From Hyphomicrobiales bacterium (GTDB lineage: Bacteria; Pseudomonadota; Alphaproteobacteria; Rhizobiales; MH13): 64,000 nt of DNA. Shown here piece by piece: positions 1 through 7,259 of the stretch (positions are counted from its first letter, which is position 1; every line of letters starts with the position of its first letter). Below the pieces are notes generated by a model that was not told the DNA's origin, searched no databases, and saw nothing but the letters and a program-made list of their open reading frames with translations. The DNA is taken from assembly GCA_017642935.1 (NCBI GenBank), contig JAEPOK010000001.1:806001-870000 (forward strand). Reading direction: 5' to 3'. Position numbers and translations under genes: made by a program.

Positions 1-1
1 C

Positions 2-229
2 TATAGCGGCCAGTGGCGCGATCCACGCAATGACACGATGGTGCCGCTGACTGGCCAACGTGCGGGGTCGCAGCTCTCTTTTACCTTTGCCGGCGATGAT
101 CCGGATACCGGCGAGCGTCTGACGGGTGTTCTCGTTTGGACCTTCCGCCAGAACCAGTTCAGCCTCGAATCTTACGTGCAGACACCGGAACGCCGGGTGG
201 CCGTGGGTGAGCTGGTCTTCGACCGCTAG
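2..229 (+). CDS. C-terminal end of an unrecognised protein (5' truncated by window edge)
   Basis: An open frame enters from the window edge with no upstream stop and ends at TAG 227-229, giving at least 75 residues. An internal ATG at 38 is probably not the start. The visible part is hydrophilic, with alternating polar and hydrophobic residues (for example LTGVLVWTF and FSLESYV), suggesting beta structure. No membrane segment, motif or family is recognised. It lies upstream of the RpiR regulator, separated by a 140-base regulatory spacer, so it is probably a separate transcription unit. No function is proposed. Confidence 0.55.
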   Translation, partial: YSGQWRDPRNDTMVPLTGQRAGSQLSFTFAGDDPDTGERLTGVLVWTFRQNQFSLESYVQTPERRVAVGELVFDR

Positions 230-273
230 CAAGCGTGCCTCGTCCGCCTGGGCAACCCGCGCCAAACCACAAT

Positions 274-347
274 GGTGCAAATCCCATTCTTGCAAAAACA
301 CTTGCAATGAAAATCTAGGTATGCAAGAAAAATTGCATAAACCTAGA
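274..347. promoter_or_regulatory. Putative RpiR-family operator region with TGCA half-sites and a long inverted repeat
   Basis: Just upstream of the RpiR gene is an imperfect palindrome: left arm TCTAGGTATGCAA at 314-326, six-base A-rich centre, right arm at 333-347 that matches it apart from two extra bases. Additional TTGCAA words lie at 290-295 and 302-307, and a GTGCAA near 275-280. Spaced TTGCA words separated by A-rich spacers are what a dimeric or tetrameric regulator would bind. The location suggests autoregulation and control of the following ABC operon. Binding by the adjacent regulator is inferred from position only. Confidence 0.55.
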
Positions 348-369
348 AGGTGGGGTCAATCGGCCAGTT

Positions 370-1206
370 ATGTCGATTATCAGCAGTATCACGCAGAGCC
401 AGGAAAGCCTGACGCCGAACGAACGTCGGTTGGTGAAGGCTGTCATGGACAGCCCGACCAGCGCGGCGCTCGGCACTGCAAGTGATCTTGCAAAGGCAAC
501 CGGTGTGCACGAGGCGACGGCCTCGCGGCTGGCGCGCAAGCTCGGCTATGCCAGTTATGCGGCGTTTCGTGAGGCGTTGCGCGATGAGTTCATCGCCACA
601 CGCGAAACCGCCACGCGGTTTGAAAAGACCATCGAAGAGAACAATTCCGATACGATCCTGGGCAGCTTGGTCCAAGAGGAAATGCAAGCGCTGGGTCGGA
701 TGGAAACTTTCATCTCGGCCGACCAGATCAACACGGTTGCCGAGCAGTTGATGGGCGCGCGCCGGATCTTTGTTTACGGGTCTGGCAACGCAGAAATCTT
801 GGCGCTGTTGATGCTCAAGCGCTTCCGCCGTTTCGGCAAGGACGTGCACAAGCTTGATGCGGATTCACGCAGTCTTGCCGAGCAGGCTGTTGGCATGACC
901 GACGGCGATGTGGTTCTGACATTTGTCTTTCGCCGCGCGCCTAAGGGCTACGCCCCGTTGCTGGAGACCGCGCGCGAAGCCGGCGCCACCAACATCGTGA
1001 TCTCCGGCATCACCGGAACCACGCTCTCCCCCCGACCGGACTACAGTTTGGCAGCCCCCCGGTCCGGCCATCCCGACGCCTTTCAAACGCTCACCGTTCC
1101 GATGGCCATTTGTAATGCTGTTGTCATCGCGGCGGGGCTAACTGCGAAAGAGGAATCCCTGCAGAAACTCGAGAAGCTGGGTCAGCTGATCGAGCGGTTT
1201 GACTAA
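370..1206 (+). CDS. MurR/RpiR family transcriptional regulator with SIS domain
   Basis: The 278-residue product has the RpiR architecture. An N-terminal helix-turn-helix (about residues 1-80, with LTPNERRLVKAVMDSP and the recognition-helix-like VHEATASRLARKLG) is followed by a SIS sugar-isomerase domain (about 120-255, including IFVYGSGNAEILALLML and the later GDVVLTFVFRR). SIS domains of this family sense phosphosugars or related phosphorylated metabolites. The gene precedes an ABC importer with only 28 bases between its stop and the next ATG, so it is probably the operon's local regulator, acting at the palindrome upstream. The effector is unknown; the adjacent histidine phosphatase makes a phosphorylated ligand plausible. 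Confidence 0.9.
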   Translation: MSIISSITQSQESLTPNERRLVKAVMDSPTSAALGTASDLAKATGVHEATASRLARKLGYASYAAFREALRDEFIATRETATRFEKTIEENNSDTILGSLVQEEMQALGRMETFISADQINTVAEQLMGARRIFVYGSGNAEILALLMLKRFRRFGKDVHKLDADSRSLAEQAVGMTDGDVVLTFVFRRAPKGYAPLLETAREAGATNIVISGITGTTLSPRPDYSLAAPRSGHPDAFQTLTVPMAICNAVVIAAGLTAKEESLQKLEKLGQLIERFD

Positions 1207-1234
1207 CCAAACAAAAAACCTATCGGAGGAAAAC

Positions 1235-2356
1235 ATGCGAGTTTTGCAAGCAACGTGCTTCGGCGCGATCGGTATCCTATTGTCTTCTGCCGCGATGGCG
1301 GATGGGCATCTCGACACGCTGTCTGCTGAAGACCTGCTGCCCATGGCGCAGGAAGAGGGCACAGTGACGGTCTACTCTTTCACCAGCCGCATTGGCCGCG
1401 TGGAAGCCGCCTTTGAAGAAGCCTATCCCGGCATTGACCTGCAGGGTTTTGATATCTCCTCGACCGAGCAGATCGCCCGTCTTCGCGCAGAAGCACAGGC
1501 AGGCGTGACCAATGCCGATGTCATTTACATCTCCGATACGCCGGTGGTGCTCACCGAGCTTTTGGAAACCGGCATCATTGGGCCTTATGTGCCGCCGCGC
1601 GTGGCTGACCGCGTGCCCGCTGAATTCCAGTCGCCGCTGTTGGCGCAGCGCCTTTCCACCAAGGTGCTGATGTACAATGAAGAAGCCAATCCGGACGGTG
1701 CGCCGGTTTCCAACCTCTGGGAGTTGACGACGGATGAGTGGACCGGTCGCGTGGTCATGGTCGATCCGCTGCAACGTGGTGACTATCTTGATCTGATGAC
1801 GGAGATCGTTCTGCAATCCGATGCCATGGCAGCGACCTATGAGGACCTTTTCGGCGAGGCTATCGACCTGGATGGCATGGCGAATGCCGGCGAGAAGTTC
1901 ATCGCTGATTTGTTTGCCAACGATTTGATCCTGGTGTCGTCCACCGATGATGTGAACGCCGCGGTCGGTCGGCTTGGCCAGGACAATCCGCCGGTGGGTT
2001 TCACGAGCTATTCCGATCGCCGTGACAATGAAGACGAAGGGTGGGCGTTGCAGGTGGCAAACGATGTTGCGCCGTCTCCTGGCATCATCTTCCCGGCAAT
2101 CGTTGCCTTGGCTGCCGAGCCAAACAATCCCGCGGCTGCGCGCCTCGTCATCGATTTTTTGATGGGTGATGAGAGCGAAACCGGTGGCCCCGGTCTCGCG
2201 CCGTTCTATGTGGCTGGCGACTATGTGACCCGCACCGATATCCCACCGCATCCCGATGCTGTGCCGCTGGAAGACTTCAATGCTTGGCGCATCCAGCCGG
2301 CTGAGACCGCCACGATCCGCGCGGATGTTGGCGACCTGGTGTTGACCCTACAATAA
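1235..2356 (+). CDS. ABC transporter periplasmic solute-binding protein, FbpA-like
   Basis: The 373-residue protein starts at ATG 1235, preceded by TCGGAGGAAAAC, a strong ribosome-binding site. A signal peptide is visible (basic MRVLQ, hydrophobic core, AMA-D cleavage near residue 23). The mature part resembles the iron(III)/phosphonate type of extracellular solute-binding protein: VTVYSFTSRIGRVEAAFEEAYPGI is the typical first strand and helix, followed by RLRAEAQAGVTNADVIYISD. It would deliver a ligand to the permease and ATPase encoded just downstream. The family is used for ferric iron, 2-aminoethylphosphonate, phosphorylated sugars and others, so the substrate cannot be read from sequence. 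Context with sugar-acid enzymes favours an organic ligand over iron. Confidence 0.85.
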   Translation: MRVLQATCFGAIGILLSSAAMADGHLDTLSAEDLLPMAQEEGTVTVYSFTSRIGRVEAAFEEAYPGIDLQGFDISSTEQIARLRAEAQAGVTNADVIYISDTPVVLTELLETGIIGPYVPPRVADRVPAEFQSPLLAQRLSTKVLMYNEEANPDGAPVSNLWELTTDEWTGRVVMVDPLQRGDYLDLMTEIVLQSDAMAATYEDLFGEAIDLDGMANAGEKFIADLFANDLILVSSTDDVNAAVGRLGQDNPPVGFTSYSDRRDNEDEGWALQVANDVAPSPGIIFPAIVALAAEPNNPAAARLVIDFLMGDESETGGPGLAPFYVAGDYVTRTDIPPHPDAVPLEDFNAWRIQPAETATIRADVGDLVLTLQ

Positions 2357-2448
2357 GCCTTCCTCGCAAGATGACCGGTCGGGGATCCAACGCTCCGGCC
2401 GGTCCATGCTACGCTTTCCACGCCGAACATAAGAAGACGAGACCAGCT

Positions 2449-4194
2449 ATGGCCGATGCCGCCATGAGCGGACCGGGACGACGCGTCTATTTTCGCCAGG
2501 GCACCGTGCTCAAAGTCACGGTTCTGGCCATCCTGATCGCGCTCATCGTGCTGCCTTTGTTGCGCACGGTCCTGTTCACGCTCCAGCCTGAAACGATCAC
2601 CGCCTGGTCTGATGTTCTAACCGGACGGCTTTCGGAGAACCTCTTCTACAAGCCGCTGACCAACACGCTGATAATCGGTGTCGTGGTCTCCAGCGCCTGT
2701 GTCCTGATTGGTGGGTTCCTGGCGTGGCTGGTCGTGATGACCAATGTGCCGTTCCGCAAAACTATTGGCGTTATGGCAACGCTGCCCTTTATGATCCCGT
2801 CATTTGCAGCGGCTTTGGCCTGGGGCTCGCTGTTCCGCAATGACCGCGTCGGCGGTCAGGTTGGCTGGCTGCAGGGCTTGGGTCTCGACATTCCCAACTG
2901 GCTTTCCTGGGGGATGGGGCCGACACTCATCGTCTTGACGCTGCATTATTTCTCGCTCGCCTTCACCATTATCGCCGCCTCGTTGGCGACCGTGAACTCC
3001 GATCTTGTGGAGGCCGCGCAGATCGCGGGCGCCAAAGGCGGCAAGATTCTGATGGGCATTATTCTGCCCGTGACCACACCAGCTTTGGTCGCGGCGGGAT
3101 CGCTCTGTTTTGCCGGGGCCGTTTCCAACTTTGCGACGCCAGCGCTGCTTGGCCTGCCTGTTCGTATGCAGACGCTCTCCACCCGCCTGTTCGGGATGAT
3201 CGAAGTGGGGCAAGTGAGCCGCGGCTATGTCATTGGCATTCTCCTGGTGTTGATCTCCGGGGCGTTTCTCTGGGCCGGTAACCGCATCGTGTCGGGCCGC
3301 CGCTCTTACGCCACCATCACTGGCAAGGGCGGTCGCGCCAAACGGTTCGATCTGCGCGCCAGCCGCTGGCCGCTTTTCGCCGTGGCTTTCGTGATCCTGA
3401 TGGCTGCCACGGTTGTGCCGGTGATTGTGCTGATCGCCTCCAGCTTCGCGCCGTCCTCGGCCGACCTTTTTGCCAACTGGACGCTGCATTACTGGATTGG
3501 CGAGTCGAGCCCTGATTTCGCGCAGGGCATTCCTGGCATCATCCACAACAACGACATTGTGCGGGCCTTGCTTGTGACATTAGCTCTGGGGTGTGCCGTC
3601 GCCGTGACCGGCATGTGCGTTGGATTGCTGACTTCTTACACCGTGGCGCGGTATCGTGAGGGGTTGATGTCGGCAGCGATCACGCAGATCAGCTTCTTGC
3701 CCTTGCTCGTGCCTGGCATTGCGTTTGGCGCGGCCTACATTGCCTATCTCGGTGCGCCCATCGGCCCGTTCCCGGCGCTTTATGGCACGTTCGCGCTGCT
3801 GGTGATCGCGGGCACGGCCTATCTGTTGCCCTTCTCGGTTCAGACGGGCCGCGCTGTTATCCAACAAGTCGGCGGCGAGTTGGAAGAAAGCGCACGCATC
3901 ACCGGTGCCAGCTTCTTCCGGAGACTTGCCTCGATCACCGTTCCCTTGGCGGTGCGCGGTCTGGCAGCGGGCGGCATTCTGGTGTTCGTGAAGATCATCC
4001 GCGATCTCTCGCTGGTGGTGCTTCTCTTCACGCCGACGATGCCGGTGCTATCGGTCGTCGCCTATCGCTACGCATCGGAAGGCTTTGCGCAGTTCGCTAA
4101 CGCGATCACGGTCATCATTTTGATGATCTCTATCGCCGCGACACTGATCGCCAATGCCTTGCAAACCAAATCCCAGCCCTGGCTGAAAAATTAG
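2449..4194 (+). CDS. ABC transporter permease, fused two-half FbpB type
   Basis: About 581 residues with roughly twelve membrane segments in two similar halves, each carrying an EAA-type coupling loop (EAAQIAGAKGGKILMGIILP in the first half, ESARITGASFFRRLASITVP in the second). This duplicated arrangement is typical of FbpB/ThiP-type permeases that form the whole membrane channel from one chain. The frame is open from 2371, but the stretch before residue MADAAMSG looks unlike a protein N-terminus, so ATG 2449 (or 2464) is preferred; its ribosome-binding site is weak. It lies between the binding protein and ATPase genes. Confidence 0.88.
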   Translation: MADAAMSGPGRRVYFRQGTVLKVTVLAILIALIVLPLLRTVLFTLQPETITAWSDVLTGRLSENLFYKPLTNTLIIGVVVSSACVLIGGFLAWLVVMTNVPFRKTIGVMATLPFMIPSFAAALAWGSLFRNDRVGGQVGWLQGLGLDIPNWLSWGMGPTLIVLTLHYFSLAFTIIAASLATVNSDLVEAAQIAGAKGGKILMGIILPVTTPALVAAGSLCFAGAVSNFATPALLGLPVRMQTLSTRLFGMIEVGQVSRGYVIGILLVLISGAFLWAGNRIVSGRRSYATITGKGGRAKRFDLRASRWPLFAVAFVILMAATVVPVIVLIASSFAPSSADLFANWTLHYWIGESSPDFAQGIPGIIHNNDIVRALLVTLALGCAVAVTGMCVGLLTSYTVARYREGLMSAAITQISFLPLLVPGIAFGAAYIAYLGAPIGPFPALYGTFALLVIAGTAYLLPFSVQTGRAVIQQVGGELEESARITGASFFRRLASITVPLAVRGLAAGGILVFVKIIRDLSLVVLLFTPTMPVLSVVAYRYASEGFAQFANAITVIILMISIAATLIANALQTKSQPWLKN

Positions 4195-4205
4195 AGGGCA
4201 CACGC

Positions 4206-5270
4206 ATGCTTGAGATCAAAAACATCACGAAGCGTTTTGGCGACGTTGAAGCCGTCAAAGACGTGTCGATCACAGTGCCGGACGGTTCGTTTTTGGTGCT
4301 GCTTGGCCCATCAGGCTGTGGCAAGACCACACTGCTGCGTATGCTGGCAGGATTGGAGCACCCGAGCGAAGGTCAATTGATCTTTGCCGGGCAGACCGTG
4401 TCAGACGGAGACAAGAACTGGACGGTGGACCCTGCCAAGCGCAATTCCGGCCTGGTTTTCCAGTCTTACGCGCTGTGGCCTCACATGTCGGTGCGCGGCA
4501 ATGTGGAATGGCCGCTGAAGGTGGGCCAGATGAGCAAGGCTGAGCGCACCGCGCGGGTTGATGAGGTGCTGGAGCTGCTCGACATCCACCAGCTTGCCGA
4601 GCGCTACCCCAATGAGATTTCTGGGGGCCAGCAGCAGCGCGTGGCCATCGCGCGCACGATTGCCCCCAAGCCCGGTGTGCTGCTCTTTGATGAGCCATTG
4701 TCGAACCTGGATGCCAAACTGCGTGTTGAAATGCGCACCGAGCTGATGCGCTTGCACAGGGCAACAGGCGCGACCACCGTTTATGTGACGCATGATCAGA
4801 TCGAAGCGATGACCATGGCGACCCATGTTGCCGTGATGAACCATGGCCGGCTGCAGCAGTTCGGGACACCCAATGATCTCTTGGAGAACCCCGCGACATC
4901 CTTCGTGGCGACCTTTGTCGGTACGCCGCCAAACAATATGATCCCGGTCGTGAAAAACGGCTCTGGCTACAAGGTCGGTCCCAAGCACATGCCATATGAG
5001 CCACCAAAGGGTTCGCCGGAGGCGCTCGCGATGTTCCGGGCTGAAGCCCTGCATGTTCGCAGCGAGGAAAACACCACGAGCCTGCCGATGGAACTGGTGG
5101 AGATGAGCGCCATTGCCGGGCGCACCATGGTGACGGCACTGCGCGATGGCTTACGGCTCACCGCCATTGTCGATGATGCGCCTAAGGCCGAGATCGGCGA
5201 AACGGTGTATATGGAGCTGCCGCCAGAACCCGCCTGTTGGTTCGGCCAGAATGGCCAGAGGTTGCATTGA
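4206..5270 (+). CDS. ABC transporter ATP-binding protein, FbpC/PotA type
   Basis: The 354-residue ATPase has Walker A GPSGCGKTT at residues 34-42, Q-loop LVFQSYALWPHM, signature ISGGQQQR, Walker B VLLFDEPLSNLD and switch VYVTHDQIEA. After about residue 240 follows a TOBE-like C-terminal domain, as in importers of the CUT1, Fe3+ and polyamine group. It would energise the permease encoded 11 bases upstream. Its stop overlaps the start of the phosphatase gene (TGATG), showing translational coupling. Confidence 0.93.
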   Translation: MLEIKNITKRFGDVEAVKDVSITVPDGSFLVLLGPSGCGKTTLLRMLAGLEHPSEGQLIFAGQTVSDGDKNWTVDPAKRNSGLVFQSYALWPHMSVRGNVEWPLKVGQMSKAERTARVDEVLELLDIHQLAERYPNEISGGQQQRVAIARTIAPKPGVLLFDEPLSNLDAKLRVEMRTELMRLHRATGATTVYVTHDQIEAMTMATHVAVMNHGRLQQFGTPNDLLENPATSFVATFVGTPPNNMIPVVKNGSGYKVGPKHMPYEPPKGSPEALAMFRAEALHVRSEENTTSLPMELVEMSAIAGRTMVTALRDGLRLTAIVDDAPKAEIGETVYMELPPEPACWFGQNGQRLH

Positions 5271-5875
5271 TGCGGCTGCTTCTGGTCCGCCACGGACAGT
5301 CAGAGTGGAACGCATCGCACCGTCTTCAAGGGCAGGCTGACATCAGCCTCTCCGATCATGGTCGTCATCAGGCTGACACGCTGCGGCCAGTGATTGAGGC
5401 AGCGAAACCCTGTCGGGCGATCTCCTCCGACCTTGCGCGAGTGCGTGAAACGGCTGAGCGGATTGGCGCGCAGAACCCGCGTTTCTCCGCCCGCCTGCGG
5501 GAGATCGATGTGGGGGATTGGACGGGTCGCTCTATCGAAGACATCCAGGCCGACGATCCAGACGGGTATTTGGGCTGGCGCGCCGGCACACAGACACCGC
5601 CAGGCGGCGAAAGCTGGGACGTCTTCGCGACACGGGTCTCCAATGTCATTGAAGCTGAAGAAGAGGACCCTTGCGAAAATCTGCTGGTTGTCTGCCATGG
5701 CGGGGTGATCCGCGCGATCCTGCAGCGCTTTCTTGGGCTGCAGCCGGCCAACATCATCCCGGTTGGGCCCGCGAGCCTGACGGCCATGCGCCTTGCCAAT
5801 GGAACCGGAAAGCCCGCCCGGCTGGAGCTCTTCAATTACCGACCCGACACGCTGGAGTTCGAAGCGCCGGACTGA
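5270..5875 (+). CDS. Histidine phosphatase family protein (phosphoglycerate mutase-like)
   Basis: The 201-residue protein begins LLLVRHGQSEWN, the RHG phospho-histidine motif (His8), and carries the second catalytic histidine in LVVCHGGVIRAIL near residue 145, plus the acidic REIDVGDWTG segment. This is a complete histidine-phosphatase superfamily domain, similar in length to CobC/GpmB-type phosphatases. The start at 5270 overlaps the ATPase stop by one base, so it is co-translated with the importer. It may dephosphorylate the imported ligand or a pathway intermediate; the exact substrate is unknown. Confidence 0.9.
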   Translation: MRLLLVRHGQSEWNASHRLQGQADISLSDHGRHQADTLRPVIEAAKPCRAISSDLARVRETAERIGAQNPRFSARLREIDVGDWTGRSIEDIQADDPDGYLGWRAGTQTPPGGESWDVFATRVSNVIEAEEEDPCENLLVVCHGGVIRAILQRFLGLQPANIIPVGPASLTAMRLANGTGKPARLELFNYRPDTLEFEAPD

Positions 5876-6033
5876 TGGTGACGCCCTTAACCAGCTCTCT
5901 CAACCCTCTCGCCAGTCATGCATGGCAGCCTGTGAGAAAGCCTTCTACCGAGTGTGCATCACCGACTTTTTGGTTGATTGCGGCGCTTCTCATCACGGCA
6001 TTTTTGGTCGATGGTGTTCAGATCGTCCCTTGA
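5875..6033 (+). CDS. Possible 52-residue single-span membrane protein
   Basis: An ATG shares its first base with the stop of the phosphatase gene (TGATG), the same coupling seen at the preceding junction. The frame encodes 52 residues: a polar N-terminus followed by a convincing hydrophobic helix (FWLIAALLITAFLV) and a stop at 6031-6033. No family is recognised. The coupled start and membrane segment support a real small gene, but it may be chance, as no homologue can be checked here. Confidence 0.35.
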   Translation: MVTPLTSSLNPLASHAWQPVRKPSTECASPTFWLIAALLITAFLVDGVQIVP

Positions 6034-6074
6034 GCGTTGGGACTTGAAAAGCGCTCAATCCCAAAGGGCCTGCC

Positions 6075-6965
6075 TTGCTTTACGACAAACGCCATCCCGA
6101 CTTCGGTGCTGTGCTTCAACCCAATGCCGAGCTCAAGCAGTTGGCGACTGGCTTTGAGTTCGTCGAGGGACCGGCCTGGCATCCAGACGAGCAGCATCTC
6201 ACCTTCAGCGATATCGCCGGTAACAAGATGTACCGGTGGGCCTATGGAGCCGAGGCGCCAAGCGTGTTTCGCACGCCGAGCAACAAGGCCAACGGCAATA
6301 CCTATGATGCCGATGGGAGGTTGTTAACTTGCGAACACGCAACAAGCCGCGTTGTGCGGATGGAATTGGACGGCCGGGTCGATGTACTCGTCAGCCACCA
6401 TGGTGAGAAAGAACTGAACAGCCCGAACGACATCATCGTCACTCGTGACGGAACGATCTGGTTCACTGATCCGCTGCCGGGTAGGAAACCGTTTTTTGGT
6501 GTGCCACGTGACCAGGAGCTTGATTTTCAAGGTGTCTGGCGATTGCGACCCGGCGAAGAAATTGCCGAGCCCATGCTGACAGACTTCACGCTGCCTAACG
6601 GTCTCTGTACCGATCCCGACGAGAGGGTTCTTTATGTCAACGATACGTCAGCCGGCCACATCCGGCGGTTCGCGTTGGCCAGTGATGGGTCGCTGACCGG
6701 CGGCGAGGTTTTTGCGCGCTTGGAAGGCGAGGGTGAAGGTGTGCCAGATGGCATGAAGACCGATCTGGATGGCCGCGTCTGGTGCACAGGCCCTGGCGGC
6801 GTTCATGTGTTTGCCATCGATGGGACGCCACTTGGCGTGATCAGGGTACCTGAGAAGACCGCCAACTTCACCTGGATAGGACCAGAACGGAGGACGCTTG
6901 TGACGACATCATTCACATCGCTTTACACGCTACCCGTAGCGGTCACCGGCCACCATCTATTCTGA
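6075..6965 (+). CDS. SMP-30/gluconolactonase family lactonase
   Basis: The 296-residue protein is a six-bladed propeller lactonase. It has FEFVEGPAWHPD near the N-terminus, where Glu31 is the expected metal ligand, then NSPNDIIVTRDGTIWFTDP, LPNGLCTDPDERVLYVND and VPDGMKTDLDGRVWCTGPGGVHVF, covering the metal-binding Asn and Asp positions. These enzymes hydrolyse sugar-acid lactones to aldonates. The start is TTG 6075 with AAAGGG just upstream; no in-frame ATG gives the conserved N-terminus. With the aldehyde dehydrogenase downstream it suggests oxidative, non-phosphorylating breakdown of a sugar, in which a lactone is opened here. Confidence 0.88.
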   Translation: MLYDKRHPDFGAVLQPNAELKQLATGFEFVEGPAWHPDEQHLTFSDIAGNKMYRWAYGAEAPSVFRTPSNKANGNTYDADGRLLTCEHATSRVVRMELDGRVDVLVSHHGEKELNSPNDIIVTRDGTIWFTDPLPGRKPFFGVPRDQELDFQGVWRLRPGEEIAEPMLTDFTLPNGLCTDPDERVLYVNDTSAGHIRRFALASDGSLTGGEVFARLEGEGEGVPDGMKTDLDGRVWCTGPGGVHVFAIDGTPLGVIRVPEKTANFTWIGPERRTLVTTSFTSLYTLPVAVTGHHLF

Positions 6966-6995
6966 CAGCCAGCGCGCGAAGATCATTTCTTCATC

Positions 6996-7235
6996 ATGCT
7001 CTACCGGCATGGCTGCGACGCGTTCGACGGCGCTAGGCTTCCAATGCTGCACATCTTTGGGTCGCCTTCGGAACAGGGAGAGGTTGCAGACGCCATCGTT
7101 TACATGGCAAGCCCGCGTGCGAGCTACGTCACCAGCGAATGTCTGTTCCTCGATGGTGGCAGGCTGCAACTGAACTTCAACGTGCCTGTCGATGATGCGG
7201 CCCTTACACCGCACGACGATGAGAGCCGATCTTAG
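6996..7235 (+). pseudogene. Remnant of a short-chain dehydrogenase/reductase (C-terminal end only)
   Basis: About 60 residues from 7050 to the stop at 7235 match the C-terminal end of classical SDR enzymes: a GSPSEQGEVADAIVYMAS segment followed by SYVTSECLFLDGG, the conserved helix and strand that close the Rossmann fold. The cofactor-binding TGxxxGIG and the catalytic YxxxK part are absent upstream, where the SMP-30 gene ends at 6965. It is therefore a deletion remnant of a sugar dehydrogenase, which would have suited this pathway. The 79-residue frame could still be translated, but would not make a functional SDR. Confidence 0.7.
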
Positions 7236-7259
7236 ATCGCCCAACTGGAGATTTTATCA

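Noticed and set aside
126-485. 119-residue open frame across the spacer and the RpiR gene start
   Set aside because: It runs through the operator region and the RpiR coding sequence in another frame, and has no family features.
1235-5270. Ferric iron uptake assignment for the FbpABC-like importer
   Set aside because: Homology alone; the RpiR regulator and the sugar-acid enzymes around it point to an organic ligand, and no Fur-box-like sequence was seen upstream.
5671-6033. 120-residue frame overlapping the phosphatase gene
   Set aside because: Only its last 52 residues, after ATG 5875, look like protein; the first part mirrors the phosphatase gene in another frame.
6957-7244. 95-residue minus-strand frame opposite the SDR remnant
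   Set aside because: Its first two thirds are the antisense of the SDR remnant. Only the last 30 residues look protein-like, so I mention it as a possible fragment and not as a gene.
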